Assembly (NCBI GenBank): GCA_963733265.1
Contig: CAVTCF010000001.1
Location: 1,178,001 to 1,242,000 of the forward strand
Length of the DNA: 64,000 bases
DNA from: PALSA-1006 sp963733265
GTDB lineage: Bacteria > Pseudomonadota > Gammaproteobacteria > Burkholderiales > Gallionellaceae
Direction: 5' to 3'
Shown: piece after piece, positions 34,171 through 43,347 of the stretch
Numbering within the stretch: the first letter of the stretch is position 1
How the letters are laid out: every line of letters begins with the position of its first letter
Notes under the pieces: model-generated
Database searches by the model: none
Seen by the model: only the letters and a program-made list of their open reading frames with translations
What the model was told of the DNA's origin: nothing
Made by a program: the position numbers and the translations under genes

Positions 34171-35318
34171 GGAGTCTCCACTGATCTTTTTGTTGATTTA
34201 GAGCTGGTGGGCAAGCGAGAAAAATACTTTTTCAATGCCCACCCTTTACGAAACTCTTGGTGAAGCCAATCATAGTATTCAATCTCTATCCACTTGCCAT
34301 TTTCATCAAGCATAGTGACACCCTGATTAGGAAATATTTCAGCGATGACTGTAGAGCCGTTCTCAGGTGAGTTTCGAACAGATGCGACCCTTTCCTTCAC
34401 TACAAATTCGGGCGGCGAAACTTGCTTTGCAGCCGCGTTCAATATTTGGTCAAGAAGGGGCTGAAATTTCTCGGTCAAATGCTTTTCCAGTTCGTCATAT
34501 CGAGCTTGCTGTTGTTGCGCGCTGTCTTGTGGGGACGACGTAGGGAAATACACCAACAATATCTGGTAAATACTGAGCAGCAACCCCAACAATGCCAACG
34601 GTCCGCTCACATGCGGCTGCCCTAACCATTCGGCAGCCCTACGAGTCTGTGCGCGTTCCTCATCTGATGTCGGTTTAGAAGACTCATCGATACGATCTCG
34701 CAGTTCTATTTCACGATAGATATGCTCCAAGTCGATACCGAGCGCATCCAGTTGCTTGGAGATTCCAGATGATCCCCATACTCCGGCCAACAATGTCGCA
34801 GCAGCTTGGTCAATCACAGGAATCCGCAATTGGTTGGCCATTGCAAGATTGAGGTTTAATGAAGATCCTCTCAAAGCACCCGATAAAAGGTCGTTTTGAA
34901 CGACGAATTGATTTCGCATCTTTTCCATCTCGGTTGACCAAGCCAACATGGAATTGCTCATCAAGCTAGACATTGAATTCATTGAGCCGGAAATCATCTT
35001 TCCAATTTGCTCCCATTGTTCAGCATTCTGCTTTACGAGAGATGAAATCTGTAAGTGTGCAGTTGATTTCGAAATTTGGTCAGCCATGGACAGAGACGAT
35101 TGCATTGCCTTAAATGCATCACCCATAAGCAGGCTAGACGACATAGACTTCTGGAGTGAGTCATCAATTACTGGATATTGAAATCGAAGTGATTCAAATG
35201 TGCTGAGGGGTTGCATAGCCCGGAGCAAAGCTGCCTCTTGTTGCCCCATATGTTTTAGACTACCTAGCAAAGTTGAGTCAGATGCAAAGCTCTGCCACTT
35301 CTTCAAGTCTTTAAGCAT
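34167..35318 (-). CDS. Unknown membrane protein with C-terminal SH3-like domain, coupled to hsdR
   Basis: I do not recognise the 383-residue product as a whole. The first 200 residues are helical and rich in Ser, Met and Gln. One membrane helix lies at about 234-254 (PLALLGLLLSIYQILLVYF). The last 70 residues look like a bacterial SH3 domain: VKERVASVRNSPENGSTVIAEIFPNQGV, then GKWIEIEY and GWALKKYF. It overlaps hsdR by four bases, so it belongs to the restriction operon. A membrane-tethered accessory for a Type I enzyme is unusual. Its role, such as local defence or toxicity control, is only inference. Confidence 0.75.
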   Translation of the reverse strand: MLKDLKKWQSFASDSTLLGSLKHMGQQEAALLRAMQPLSTFESLRFQYPVIDDSLQKSMSSSLLMGDAFKAMQSSLSMADQISKSTAHLQISSLVKQNAEQWEQIGKMISGSMNSMSSLMSNSMLAWSTEMEKMRNQFVVQNDLLSGALRGSSLNLNLAMANQLRIPVIDQAAATLLAGVWGSSGISKQLDALGIDLEHIYREIELRDRIDESSKPTSDEERAQTRRAAEWLGQPHVSGPLALLGLLLSIYQILLVYFPTSSPQDSAQQQQARYDELEKHLTEKFQPLLDQILNAAAKQVSPPEFVVKERVASVRNSPENGSTVIAEIFPNQGVTMLDENGKWIEIEYYDWLHQEFRKGWALKKYFSRLPTSSKSTKRSVETP

Positions 35319-35343
35319 GCTGTTCGACTCTAGTGAATTAACT

Positions 35344-35352
35344 ATCTCACTC
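35344..35352. repeat. Target-site duplication, left copy
   Basis: ATCTCACTC occurs here and again at 36664-36672, immediately outside the two ends of the IS element. A 9-bp duplication suits the IS4 family and shows that this was a single simple insertion. Confidence 0.85.
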
Positions 35353-36663
35353 CAGTCCTGTCCGGAGATACGCGTTTAGGCGCATCGTAACTAATTGAAT
35401 GTAATTTACTAAATGCCATATTTTTTTGTAACCGATTTCAACTTGCAGCAGACTTCCGATTTTTATCGGGAATCTGGATATGAATGCAGGGAAACTCGTG
35501 TTCGCTCAATTGATGGCGCACCTGCCATTACATACATTCCGTCAGTGCGTAGCCAGCTATCCAAGTCGATATCCGACGCTTACGTTTTCACATCTCGACC
35601 AATTCCTCTGTCTAGCCTTCGCGCAGCTTACGTACCGCGAGAGCCTGCGAGACATCGAAACCTGTTTGCGCGCACATCAAGCCAAGCTCTATCACTTGGG
35701 TATTCGCGGCAACATTGCCAGGAGTACGCTGGCCGATGCGAACGAATCTCGCGATTGGCGCATCTATCAGGATTTTGCGCTCAGCCAAATCAAAGTGGCG
35801 CGCGAACTCTATTCACAAGACAGCTTTGCCGTGGAGCTAGAGCAGACCGTTTACGCACTCGATACCACAACTATCGACCTATGCTTGAGCGTCTTTCCTT
35901 GGGCTCACTTTCGCCATGCGAAAGCGGCGGTCAAGATGCATACGCTGCTCGATCTGCGTGGCAATATTCCAACCTTCATTCACATCAGCGACGGCAAGAT
36001 GCACGAGGTCAATGTACTCGACATCCTGATTCCCGAAGCCGGCAGCTTTTACATCATGGATCGGGGCTTCACCGATTTCGCTCGCTGGTTCACTTTGCAT
36101 CAAGCACAGGCGTTCTTCGTGATTCGTGGCAAATCCAATCTACTCTGCCGTCGCGTTTACTCGCGCGCCGTAGACAAAGCAACAGGACTACGTTGCGATC
36201 AGACCATTGCGTTAACCGCCCCGAAGGCATGCAAGGACTATCCGCAACACCTGCGACGCATCAAGTTCTACGATGCCGAACACGACCGGCATCTGGTCTT
36301 TCTAACAAACAACTTCGACTTGCCTGCTCTGACCATCGCACAGCTTTATCGTTGCCGCTGGCAGGTCGAGCTGTTCTTCAAGTGGATCAAACAGCATCTT
36401 CGGATCAAGAAGTTTTACGGCACAACCGAGAACGCAGTGAAGACACAAATATGGATTGCCATCACGGTTTACGTCTTGGTCGCCATCGTCAAAAAACGGC
36501 TCAATACCGAGGCTTCACTTTACACAATTCTACAGATTTTAAGCCTTACTCTTTTCGAGAAAACACCACTCGATCAATTGGTTAAAAATATGGAGCCACA
36601 AATTGAAATGCAGCATGACGATAACCAAATGAATCTATTCAACTAAATGTCCGGACATTAATG
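35353..36663 (+). mobile_element. IS4-family insertion sequence, complete
   Basis: The element is 1311 bp. Its ends are imperfect inverted repeats: CAGTCCTGTCCGGA at 35353 and, read inward on the other strand from 36663, CATTAATGTCCGGA (11 of 14 identical). It is flanked by identical ATCTCACTC copies. One transposase fills it. It sits inside the hsd operon, in opposite orientation to the hsd genes. Confidence 0.9.
35480..36646 (+). CDS. IS4-family transposase
   Basis: This is a 388-residue DDE transposase. The N-terminal DUF4372-like part (LPLHTFRQCVASYPSRY) precedes the catalytic RNase H-fold. The three acidic residues are in VYALDTTTIDL, IMDRGFTDF and the YRCRWQVELFFKWIKQHL signature, whose Glu belongs to the Y-(2)-R-(3)-E-(6)-K motif of IS4. 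The frame is intact, so the element may still be active. The antisense and alternative frames across it are shadows. Confidence 0.93.
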   Translation: MNAGKLVFAQLMAHLPLHTFRQCVASYPSRYPTLTFSHLDQFLCLAFAQLTYRESLRDIETCLRAHQAKLYHLGIRGNIARSTLADANESRDWRIYQDFALSQIKVARELYSQDSFAVELEQTVYALDTTTIDLCLSVFPWAHFRHAKAAVKMHTLLDLRGNIPTFIHISDGKMHEVNVLDILIPEAGSFYIMDRGFTDFARWFTLHQAQAFFVIRGKSNLLCRRVYSRAVDKATGLRCDQTIALTAPKACKDYPQHLRRIKFYDAEHDRHLVFLTNNFDLPALTIAQLYRCRWQVELFFKWIKQHLRIKKFYGTTENAVKTQIWIAITVYVLVAIVKKRLNTEASLYTILQILSLTLFEKTPLDQLVKNMEPQIEMQHDDNQMNLFN

Positions 36664-36672
36664 ATCTCACTC
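36664..36672. repeat. Target-site duplication, right copy
   Basis: ATCTCACTC is identical to 35344-35352 and directly abuts the right end of the IS4-family element. Confidence 0.85.
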
Positions 36673-36789
36673 ATATTAAAAGTCATCTCTGCCCCTCACA
36701 TATATCCCGCCCATTACCGTCGTCGAAATCAACGTACACGCGTCGTCCTCAAATTCGTCTTGCGTGGCGACTTGGCGAATTTCATATGG

Positions 36790-37695
36790 CTATCGCCAAG
36801 CGGCCCAACCTAAATCACAAAGCATCACGCCGATGCACTGCATCGCCAGCTCGGCATCCTGCTCCCTAACATCTCTTGTGTTCTTATCCTTTTGCACAGC
36901 GTACTTGGTTCTCCCATGCAGCAGGCGAACTATATCCGCGGCATTTCTGACTATTTCCTTTTTGTCCTTCTGATCCAATTTCGCGGCTTCCATGATTGCC
37001 TTATTCAAAGAATCCTGGGTGCTACGACCCATAAGTACAAGAAAGACATTCAATATGCGTGTTGCCGCTTCGTTGGCACGATCAACTACCGACTCGGGGC
37101 TGGCCAAATGATAGTCATCTTCTAGCGTTTGCAGCGCCTCTTGAATGTTGCTGCCTATAATATCCTGCATTTTCCCCATATCCAGTTCCGGCAGGGCACC
37201 CATGCTCTGCCGCGCTTTGAGCGTAACTAATTCCTCACCCGTAAATCCCGCTTCAATGTTGATGATTCTCCAGATCGTAGATGATGTTCCTTTACCCAAT
37301 ACAACCACAGGATAAGGAATGCCAAGAGTTTTCAATTCAGCGGATACGATGCTTCTAACGTAGTCAGCCACGGAGATGTGCAGCATGCCATCTGTAACTT
37401 GTGTGCGTGGGATAGTCACCAATGGACTCGGCAACACATACCAATTGGCCCCCGATGCACCAGAATATTTATAGAATCGACCGCGCCTGATTCTGCTTAC
37501 AGGATCGAATGCGTCCTCCCTGAAATAGTAAGTGACAGGATCACCAACCTTGGCGGAAGTAAACTCTTTTGCAGTTGAGTCAAGGAATATTGCCGGGGTA
37601 AGGATGGGCGTTGGCCAAACCAAGTGTGCACCATAGTTGTTATCACCCTCATAAACCAATCCATGGCTGTCATCTATACCAAGCAGCCTGCTCAT
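36790..37695 (-). CDS. Unknown protein coupled to hsdS
   Basis: I do not recognise this 301-residue product with certainty. The N-terminal 100 residues look like a beta-rich domain (GDPVTYYFREDAFDPVSRIRRG). The C-terminal 130 residues are helical (SVVDRANEAATRILNVFLVLMG, then IVRNAADIVRLLHGRTKYAVQ), vaguely like abortive-infection C-terminal or HEPN-type helical domains, but without a clean Rx4-6H motif. It overlaps hsdS by four bases. After the TAG stop the same frame stays open for 37 more codons (to 36676), which may mark an ancestral longer C-terminus. The IS element lies 127 bp downstream of its stop. Confidence 0.7.
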   Translation of the reverse strand: MSRLLGIDDSHGLVYEGDNNYGAHLVWPTPILTPAIFLDSTAKEFTSAKVGDPVTYYFREDAFDPVSRIRRGRFYKYSGASGANWYVLPSPLVTIPRTQVTDGMLHISVADYVRSIVSAELKTLGIPYPVVVLGKGTSSTIWRIINIEAGFTGEELVTLKARQSMGALPELDMGKMQDIIGSNIQEALQTLEDDYHLASPESVVDRANEAATRILNVFLVLMGRSTQDSLNKAIMEAAKLDQKDKKEIVRNAADIVRLLHGRTKYAVQKDKNTRDVREQDAELAMQCIGVMLCDLGWAAWR

Positions 37696-39050
37696 ACAGT
37701 CTCCAATGCTTGTCCCTCACCCGATTGAGAGGATGGAACGAGGGTGCGCACATCAATCTTGCCGGTGACGGCGGCGGAAATCAGCGCGCCGCGGCGTTCT
37801 TGCAGCAGCTCGATGGCGCGGTTGGCTTCGACGGTGAGGGTATCTAACTTGGCTGTCTCGCTATCCAAAAACGAGACAATAAGTTTCTGCTCCTCCATAG
37901 GAACAAACGGCAGGTCAACTTGGGCGAAGTTTGAAAACCGCAATTCCTGTCCGTCGCGGATTAGGTCTGTTGTTGTGCGAAGGGCCTGAATATAGGTGAC
38001 AGACTTGAACAGGTATGCAAAGAAAGGGGGGTATACACCTTTTATGGGTTTGATCATCACATAGTGAAAGCTTGTTGAACCTTGCAATTTGCACCACTCG
38101 ATACCGCCCTGAAAGCTTCTCATGCTGATAATGAAATCGTCAGGCTCCACATGTTTCAAACTCTCAATGCCCATGATCACTTCCACGACTCTGCGACCTT
38201 CCAGTTCGACATAATCGGACTGAAACAAGACTCCATGCTTTTGTGATGCGGTAAGCATCCTATCAGTCACCAAGGCAGGCTGGCTTCGCACTGCAAACAT
38301 TCGCCGACTTTGGGTAACTCCCCAATGCACCGGCACCTCACCCAACCAATCGATGCCGGAGTTCTTCATCGGGACTTTGGGGTTCAGCCCTTTGGTGACG
38401 GCGTGCGAAATCACTGCTTGCCGCTTTTCTGCCAGCAGATCCACCAAACGTTTTTGCTCGGCAATCAACGCATCAATCTTCCGGGTTTCGCGATCAAGGA
38501 AGGCGGCGATAGTTTTCTGTTCTGTTGTATTTGGAAAAGCTATGGCGAAGTCACGAACAAAATCATTCGGTACGCGCTTTTGTCCGCCTGCACCATACAT
38601 ATGAGATTCACCAAGCTTGCGAAAAGGTGTCGAGATGAACAGCCAATGCAAATATTCGCCGGTACATTCGCTAGCCTTTGGTCGCGCGACAATTAACTCT
38701 GTCGTGCCAAAACCAATGCCATTCAACAGGCCACGCATAACAGCACCTTTACCATTCTCGAAACATGGCGTGATCTTGGCAACAGTTACATCACCGTCAC
38801 GGAAATATGTATATCCAGTCTCAACTTCAGCAATGTTTTTTTCGCGTTCCAGATTGAGAGTGCCGTCATCACCAATAGCGTCCATTGGCATGAATGAAAT
38901 TGGCATTTGCTTGTCCAGATCGGCAATCTCTGATTTTGACGGATTGAGTTCAGCCACGAAACGAAGTCTCTTCACCCCCCAATGCTTCGGCGCTTCTCCC
39001 AACCAGTCCACGCCGCTGTCTTTGTATTCAGGATAGCGCGGCAAACTCAT
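37692..39050 (-). CDS. hsdS: Type I restriction specificity subunit S
   Basis: HsdS chooses the bipartite DNA target for both methylation and cleavage. The 452-residue protein has the expected pseudo-repeat: two target-recognition domains, each opening with the same phrase (KDSGVDWLGEAPKHWG near 9 and KNSGIDWLGEVPVHWG near 225), and two conserved helical spacers (AAFLDRETRKIDALIAEQ and SFLDSETAKLDTLTVEANR). The frame opens at 39092, but MSLPRYPEYKDSG is the family start and its ATG overlaps the hsdM stop by four bases. The two recognition domains are unlike each other, so the target is asymmetric. Confidence 0.95.
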   Translation of the reverse strand: MSLPRYPEYKDSGVDWLGEAPKHWGVKRLRFVAELNPSKSEIADLDKQMPISFMPMDAIGDDGTLNLEREKNIAEVETGYTYFRDGDVTVAKITPCFENGKGAVMRGLLNGIGFGTTELIVARPKASECTGEYLHWLFISTPFRKLGESHMYGAGGQKRVPNDFVRDFAIAFPNTTEQKTIAAFLDRETRKIDALIAEQKRLVDLLAEKRQAVISHAVTKGLNPKVPMKNSGIDWLGEVPVHWGVTQSRRMFAVRSQPALVTDRMLTASQKHGVLFQSDYVELEGRRVVEVIMGIESLKHVEPDDFIISMRSFQGGIEWCKLQGSTSFHYVMIKPIKGVYPPFFAYLFKSVTYIQALRTTTDLIRDGQELRFSNFAQVDLPFVPMEEQKLIVSFLDSETAKLDTLTVEANRAIELLQERRGALISAAVTGKIDVRTLVPSSQSGEGQALETV

Positions 39051-40789
39051 GCGCTCAACCCTGCAATCATGGTCAGTATCCGGTCTGTGCATTGCTTCAG
39101 CTCGATATCAATCGCGGCCAGCGGTCGCGGCGGCTCGAATACATAGAAGTGGCGATTGAAGGGAATTTCGTAGCCGACTTTGGTTTTGTCGTGGTCTATC
39201 CATGCGTCCGGCGCATGGGGTAGCACTTCGCGCTTGAAGTAGCTATCCACTTCCTCCGATAACGGGACGTTTTCGGTATCGCGCAGGTTGGCATCGGTTT
39301 GCGGCTTGCCTTTGAGTTTGCCCTTTTCGTTCAGCACGACTTTGCCCTGATCATCTTTAAGCGGGCGCTCGACGGTGATGGTGCGGTAGCCGAAGTCTTC
39401 GTTGTTGAAGATGCGGCTGATAGGTTTGCCATCATTTTCTGCTTCAACAAAATCACCGAATAAGCGGGTGATCTCGGCGATGTGTTCTTCCGAGAGTTCC
39501 TTGCGTTTGCTGCCCAGGCCTTTGCGCATCTTTTGCCAGAATCCAGAGGCGTCGATAAGTTGCACTTTGCCTTTGCGGTATTCCGGTTTGCGGTTGGAGA
39601 GTATCCAGACGTAGGTGCTGATGCCGGTGTTGTAAAACATGTCGATGGGCAAGCCAATGATAGCCTCGACCAGGTCGTTTTCCAGCACGTAGCGGCGGAT
39701 TTCGCTTTCGCCGCTGCCTGCTCCGCCGGTGAAGAGCGGCGAGCCGTTGAGCACAATTCCGAAGCGGCTGCCGCCGTCATTGGCGGGGCGCATTTTGGAG
39801 ACGAGGTGCAGCAGGAACAGCAACGAACCATCGGAGACACGCGGCAGGCCGGGGCCGAAGCGGCCGTTGAAACCTTGTTGTTCGTGTTCCTTGCGCACCG
39901 GGTTTTCGACCTTTTTCCATTCCACGCCGAACGGCGGGTTGGAGAGCATGTAGTCGAATTTGGTGTGCGGGTGGCCGTCTTCGGAAAGGGTGTTGCCGGG
40001 AATGATATTAGCGACATTCTGCCCCTTGATGAGCATGTCGGCTTTGCAGATGGCGTAGGACTCGTCGTTGAGTTCTTGCCCGTGCATGGTGAGGCGCGCG
40101 CCGGGGTTGTGTTCTTCGAGGTATTCGCCCGCGATGGAGAGCATGCCGCCCGTGCCCGCTGTTGGGTCATAAATGGTGCGCACCACGCCGGGCTTGCTGA
40201 GCACTTCGTCGTCTTCGATGAACAGTAGGTTGACCATCAGGCGGATAACTTCGCGCGGGGTGAAGTGTTCCCCGGCGGTTTCGTTGGAGATTTCGGCGAA
40301 CTTGCGGATCAGCTCTTCAAATACCAGACCCATCTGCCCATTGCTGACGGCCTCGGGGTGCAGGTCGATGTTGGTAAATTTCTCGGTGACCTGGTACAGC
40401 AATCCAGCTCGCGCCAGCCGGTCGATCTGGATGTGAAATTCAAAGCGCTCGAAGATGTCGCGCACGGCCGGGGCAAAGTCGCCGATATAGCTGTAAAGGT
40501 TTTCGCGGATGTGGTCCTGGTCGCCCATGAGCTTTTTCATATCCAGCGGCGAGGTGTTGTAAAAGCCTTGCTTGGATTTGCGCAGCAGGTACGGTTCGGG
40601 GTTAATCCCGGCTTGTTGCTGTTTTGAGTATTCGGCCAGTACGGCGGGCTTGGTGGCCTCCAGTACACAATCGAGACGGCGCAGCACGGTAAACGGCAGG
40701 ATCACCTTGCCGTATTCGGATTGCTTATAGTCACCACGAAGAAGGTCAGCAACTGACCAGATAAAAGATGAAAGTGCTTGCTGGTTCAT
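39047..40789 (-). CDS. hsdM: Type I restriction DNA methyltransferase subunit M
   Basis: HsdM transfers methyl groups to N6-adenine, protecting host DNA. The 580-residue protein has the N-terminal HsdM_N helical domain (about 5-150), the SAM-binding motif I DPTAGTGGML (about 212-221) and the catalytic NPPF in MLSNPPFGVEW. It is complete. It is the first gene of the minus-strand restriction operon; the 246-bp gap up to 41036 should hold its promoter. hsdS follows with a four-base overlap. Confidence 0.96.
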   Translation of the reverse strand: MNQQALSSFIWSVADLLRGDYKQSEYGKVILPFTVLRRLDCVLEATKPAVLAEYSKQQQAGINPEPYLLRKSKQGFYNTSPLDMKKLMGDQDHIRENLYSYIGDFAPAVRDIFERFEFHIQIDRLARAGLLYQVTEKFTNIDLHPEAVSNGQMGLVFEELIRKFAEISNETAGEHFTPREVIRLMVNLLFIEDDEVLSKPGVVRTIYDPTAGTGGMLSIAGEYLEEHNPGARLTMHGQELNDESYAICKADMLIKGQNVANIIPGNTLSEDGHPHTKFDYMLSNPPFGVEWKKVENPVRKEHEQQGFNGRFGPGLPRVSDGSLLFLLHLVSKMRPANDGGSRFGIVLNGSPLFTGGAGSGESEIRRYVLENDLVEAIIGLPIDMFYNTGISTYVWILSNRKPEYRKGKVQLIDASGFWQKMRKGLGSKRKELSEEHIAEITRLFGDFVEAENDGKPISRIFNNEDFGYRTITVERPLKDDQGKVVLNEKGKLKGKPQTDANLRDTENVPLSEEVDSYFKREVLPHAPDAWIDHDKTKVGYEIPFNRHFYVFEPPRPLAAIDIELKQCTDRILTMIAGLSA

Positions 40790-41023
40790 AAGTTGAGCAG
40801 ATGAGTTTTCCTCTATTGTAACTGCACATGCTTGAATGTTGTCCTCTTTCCCAAAGCAAAGCGGAAATTACGGGGTAATATGATTAACTACAGCTCAGGC
40901 CGATATTGCAGCCGTGTCCTATCACACTCATCGCCCTTGTGAACCTTCTGCTAGACTTGCCAAAATGTCAGTAATTAAGCGAACGCACGAATCAACAACC
41001 GGCAAGAAATTTGTTTATCATAA

Positions 41024-41029
41024 TATAAT
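41024..41029 (+). promoter_or_regulatory. -10 element; possible leaderless start of the DUF262 gene
   Basis: TATAAT ends seven bases before the ATG at 41036, so a start site at the usual distance would coincide with the ATG itself. No Shine-Dalgarno sequence is visible. A clear -35 is lacking, so the promoter call is moderate. Confidence 0.4.
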
Positions 41030-41035
41030 GCGAAC

Positions 41036-42166
41036 ATGAATCATTTGCCAATCAATGAAATTTCTTCCGAAATGAAGGAGGAACCGGAAGGCCTCGACAA
41101 CTCTCAGACCGAGGGTTGGGGAAGTGATTATCCACTCGACTCCGTTTTTGTACGTACTGAAACCCGAACTGTCCACGAAGTAGTAAAAAGAATTGACGCT
41201 GGGCGCTACCAACTTGATCCAGACTTTCAGCGAGATTTTGTTTGGCCAGTCGACAAGCAATCTCGTCTAGTTGAATCATGTGTCATGCGGATACCTCTGC
41301 CTGTGTTCTACGTCGCCGAAGGACAAGACGGACGCATTGTAGTGGTAGATGGTTTGCAGCGTCTTACGACATTCTCTCGGTACTTGTCGGACTCATTTTC
41401 GTTGACTTTTGAGCCTACGGAAGACCAACCTGTTCATCCCCTTGATGGCAAGAAATTTTCCACTCTTCCATTGCAACTTCGTGAGCGCATCGAAGATACG
41501 CAATTAACACTTTATATACTTGATGCCAACGCTCCGGAAAGAGCAAAGCTAGACATATTCGAACGTGTGAATAGCGGCGTGCCCCTCACCAGACAACAGA
41601 TGAGAAATTGTTTGTTTAATGGCCCCGCGACGTTGTGGCTCAGGGACGCCGCCAGCAGCCAAGAATTTATTTCTGCCACCGGTGGCTCGCTTCAAAGTAA
41701 ATCGATGCGTGATCGCGAAGCGATTAATCGTTTTTGTGCTTTCTCGATCCTAGGTGAGGACAATTACACTAGCGGCGATATGGATGCATTCTTGGCGCAC
41801 ACGCTTGGTGATATGAATGATGGGCGCGTTAATTTAGCAAAATTGTATGGCAAATTTATTAGCTCAATGGTTGCTAATAAATACCTTTTCGAAGATCACG
41901 CATTCCGGAAGTCTTTGGCGCAGCTTAACAACGCTGCAGTCCGTTCTGTGGTAAATATTGCTCTCTTTGATGTCTGCTCAGTTCTGTTGGCTGAAATTGA
42001 CCCAGAAACGATCAGGACACATGCCGACGAACTTCGCCAAGGCTTTAAGGGTCTGTTCGAACACGATCAAGACTTCGTTCATTCAATCACATATTCGACT
42101 AATAGCACGCGGCAAGTTAGGACGCGCTTCAAGACCGCGCGAGAATTGATAAAGAGAACGCTCTGA
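41036..42166 (+). CDS. DUF262 (ParB/GmrS-like) protein
   Basis: The 376-residue protein carries a DUF262 domain (about 40-200): the ParB/Srx-like fold with DPDFQRDFVWP at 61-71 and the VDGLQRLTT motif at 104-112, equivalent to the DGQQR NTPase/nuclease site of GmrSD-type enzymes. The DUF1524 His-nuclease domain of GmrD is absent; the C-terminal half is helical. Its TGATG overlap with the next gene and the tight third gene define a three-gene defence-type unit. DUF262 genes beside a DUF3696 ATPase are found in Menshen-like anti-phage systems, as I recall them. Confidence 0.85.
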   Translation: MNHLPINEISSEMKEEPEGLDNSQTEGWGSDYPLDSVFVRTETRTVHEVVKRIDAGRYQLDPDFQRDFVWPVDKQSRLVESCVMRIPLPVFYVAEGQDGRIVVVDGLQRLTTFSRYLSDSFSLTFEPTEDQPVHPLDGKKFSTLPLQLRERIEDTQLTLYILDANAPERAKLDIFERVNSGVPLTRQQMRNCLFNGPATLWLRDAASSQEFISATGGSLQSKSMRDREAINRFCAFSILGEDNYTSGDMDAFLAHTLGDMNDGRVNLAKLYGKFISSMVANKYLFEDHAFRKSLAQLNNAAVRSVVNIALFDVCSVLLAEIDPETIRTHADELRQGFKGLFEHDQDFVHSITYSTNSTRQVRTRFKTARELIKRTL

Positions 42167-43344
42167 TGATTAATTATTTGAACATCCGTGGGTTTAAATG
42201 TTTTGAAGCCCTCTCCTTGCCACTAGCTCCCCTTACCCTCATGACTGGCTTCAATGCAGCAGGAAAGTCTTCCGCTTTGCAGACACTTTTGCTACTTTCT
42301 CAGGCAATAAGACAAGGCGGAACTAGTCGACTGCTTCCACTTAATGGGGAGTTAACGAGTTTGGGAACCCCAAGCGATGTTGTACGTGAAGGCGGCGTTC
42401 CTGAGGTAACATTAGGCATCAGAAATATCGAAGGTCAAATTGACTGGATGATGATCCCGGAAGACAGACAGAGCGGGCATACTCTGACTATCAGCCAAAT
42501 TCATTGGAAGTATGGCACTGATCCAGCATTAACTTTTGGGGTTAGTTCTAAAACGGAATTATCAGGTTTGCTGCCCAACAACGCCCCGATATTAATACAG
42601 AATCTCCGCGATAGATTGAGAGACACAGTATTTCTGTCTGCCGTTCGCGCGGGAGCTGAGGACGTGTTTCCTTCTTTTGAGAAGCCGGAACCTGTCTGGG
42701 CAGACGTAGGCGTGCAAGGAGAATATGCCGCTTGGTGGTTTGAAAAGTTATTGGACGATGAGGTCGATATCTCCCGCGTGCATCCAAGCGATAGCGCGCG
42801 TACCTTGCGGCGACAGTTTAACGCTTGGGCAGGAGAATTGTTTCCCGGTGCTCAGGCTAATGCTAAACGCCTTGGAAATACAAGGCTGGTGCAACTAGAA
42901 CTTCGCAACCATGACTCTGATCAATGGCGGCGGCCCGCTAACATTGGATATGGTTTGAGCTATGCATTTCCTATTCTCGTCGCTGGACTAATTGCACGTT
43001 CAGGTCAAATATTAGTGATTGATAGCCCGGAAGCGCATCTACACCCACATGGACAGTCTAGGATTGGCGCTTTTCTAGCCATGATTGCCGCTTCCGGCGT
43101 CCAAGTTGTTTTGGAAACGCATAGCGATCATGTACTAAATGGCGTCAGATTGGCAATCAAGGAAGGCACATTAGCGCCGGGGCAAGCGGCAGTTCACTTT
43201 TTTAACCCGCGCCCACGGAAGTCGAACGATCCTGCTCATGTAGTCACACCTCTAATTGACAAGGACGGAAATTTTAGCGAGTGGCCAACAGGATTTTTCG
43301 ATCAAGCCGAAAAAGACTTGGCTAAACTTGCTGGATGGAATTAA
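42166..43344 (+). CDS. AAA/ABC-type ATPase, DUF3696-like
   Basis: This is a 392-residue SMC/RecF-like ATPase. Walker A is GFNAAGKSS at 28-36. The NIGYGLSYAFPILV segment is the ABC signature area. Walker B and D-loop are LVIDSPEAHLHPHGQSRIG, and the switch histidine is in LETHSDHVLNGVRLA. It lacks a long coiled coil and a TOPRIM domain, which separates it from OLD nucleases and fits the DUF3696 ATPases. It lies between the DUF262 gene (one-base overlap) and an unknown gene (3-bp gap) and probably forms a complex with them. Confidence 0.85.
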   Translation: MINYLNIRGFKCFEALSLPLAPLTLMTGFNAAGKSSALQTLLLLSQAIRQGGTSRLLPLNGELTSLGTPSDVVREGGVPEVTLGIRNIEGQIDWMMIPEDRQSGHTLTISQIHWKYGTDPALTFGVSSKTELSGLLPNNAPILIQNLRDRLRDTVFLSAVRAGAEDVFPSFEKPEPVWADVGVQGEYAAWWFEKLLDDEVDISRVHPSDSARTLRRQFNAWAGELFPGAQANAKRLGNTRLVQLELRNHDSDQWRRPANIGYGLSYAFPILVAGLIARSGQILVIDSPEAHLHPHGQSRIGAFLAMIAASGVQVVLETHSDHVLNGVRLAIKEGTLAPGQAAVHFFNPRPRKSNDPAHVVTPLIDKDGNFSEWPTGFFDQAEKDLAKLAGWN

Positions 43345-43347
43345 CTG

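Noticed and set aside
35413..36585. 390-codon alternative frame across the IS4 transposase
   Set aside because: The overlapping frame at 35480-36646 has all catalytic motifs of the IS4 family; this one is an Arg/Ser-rich shadow.
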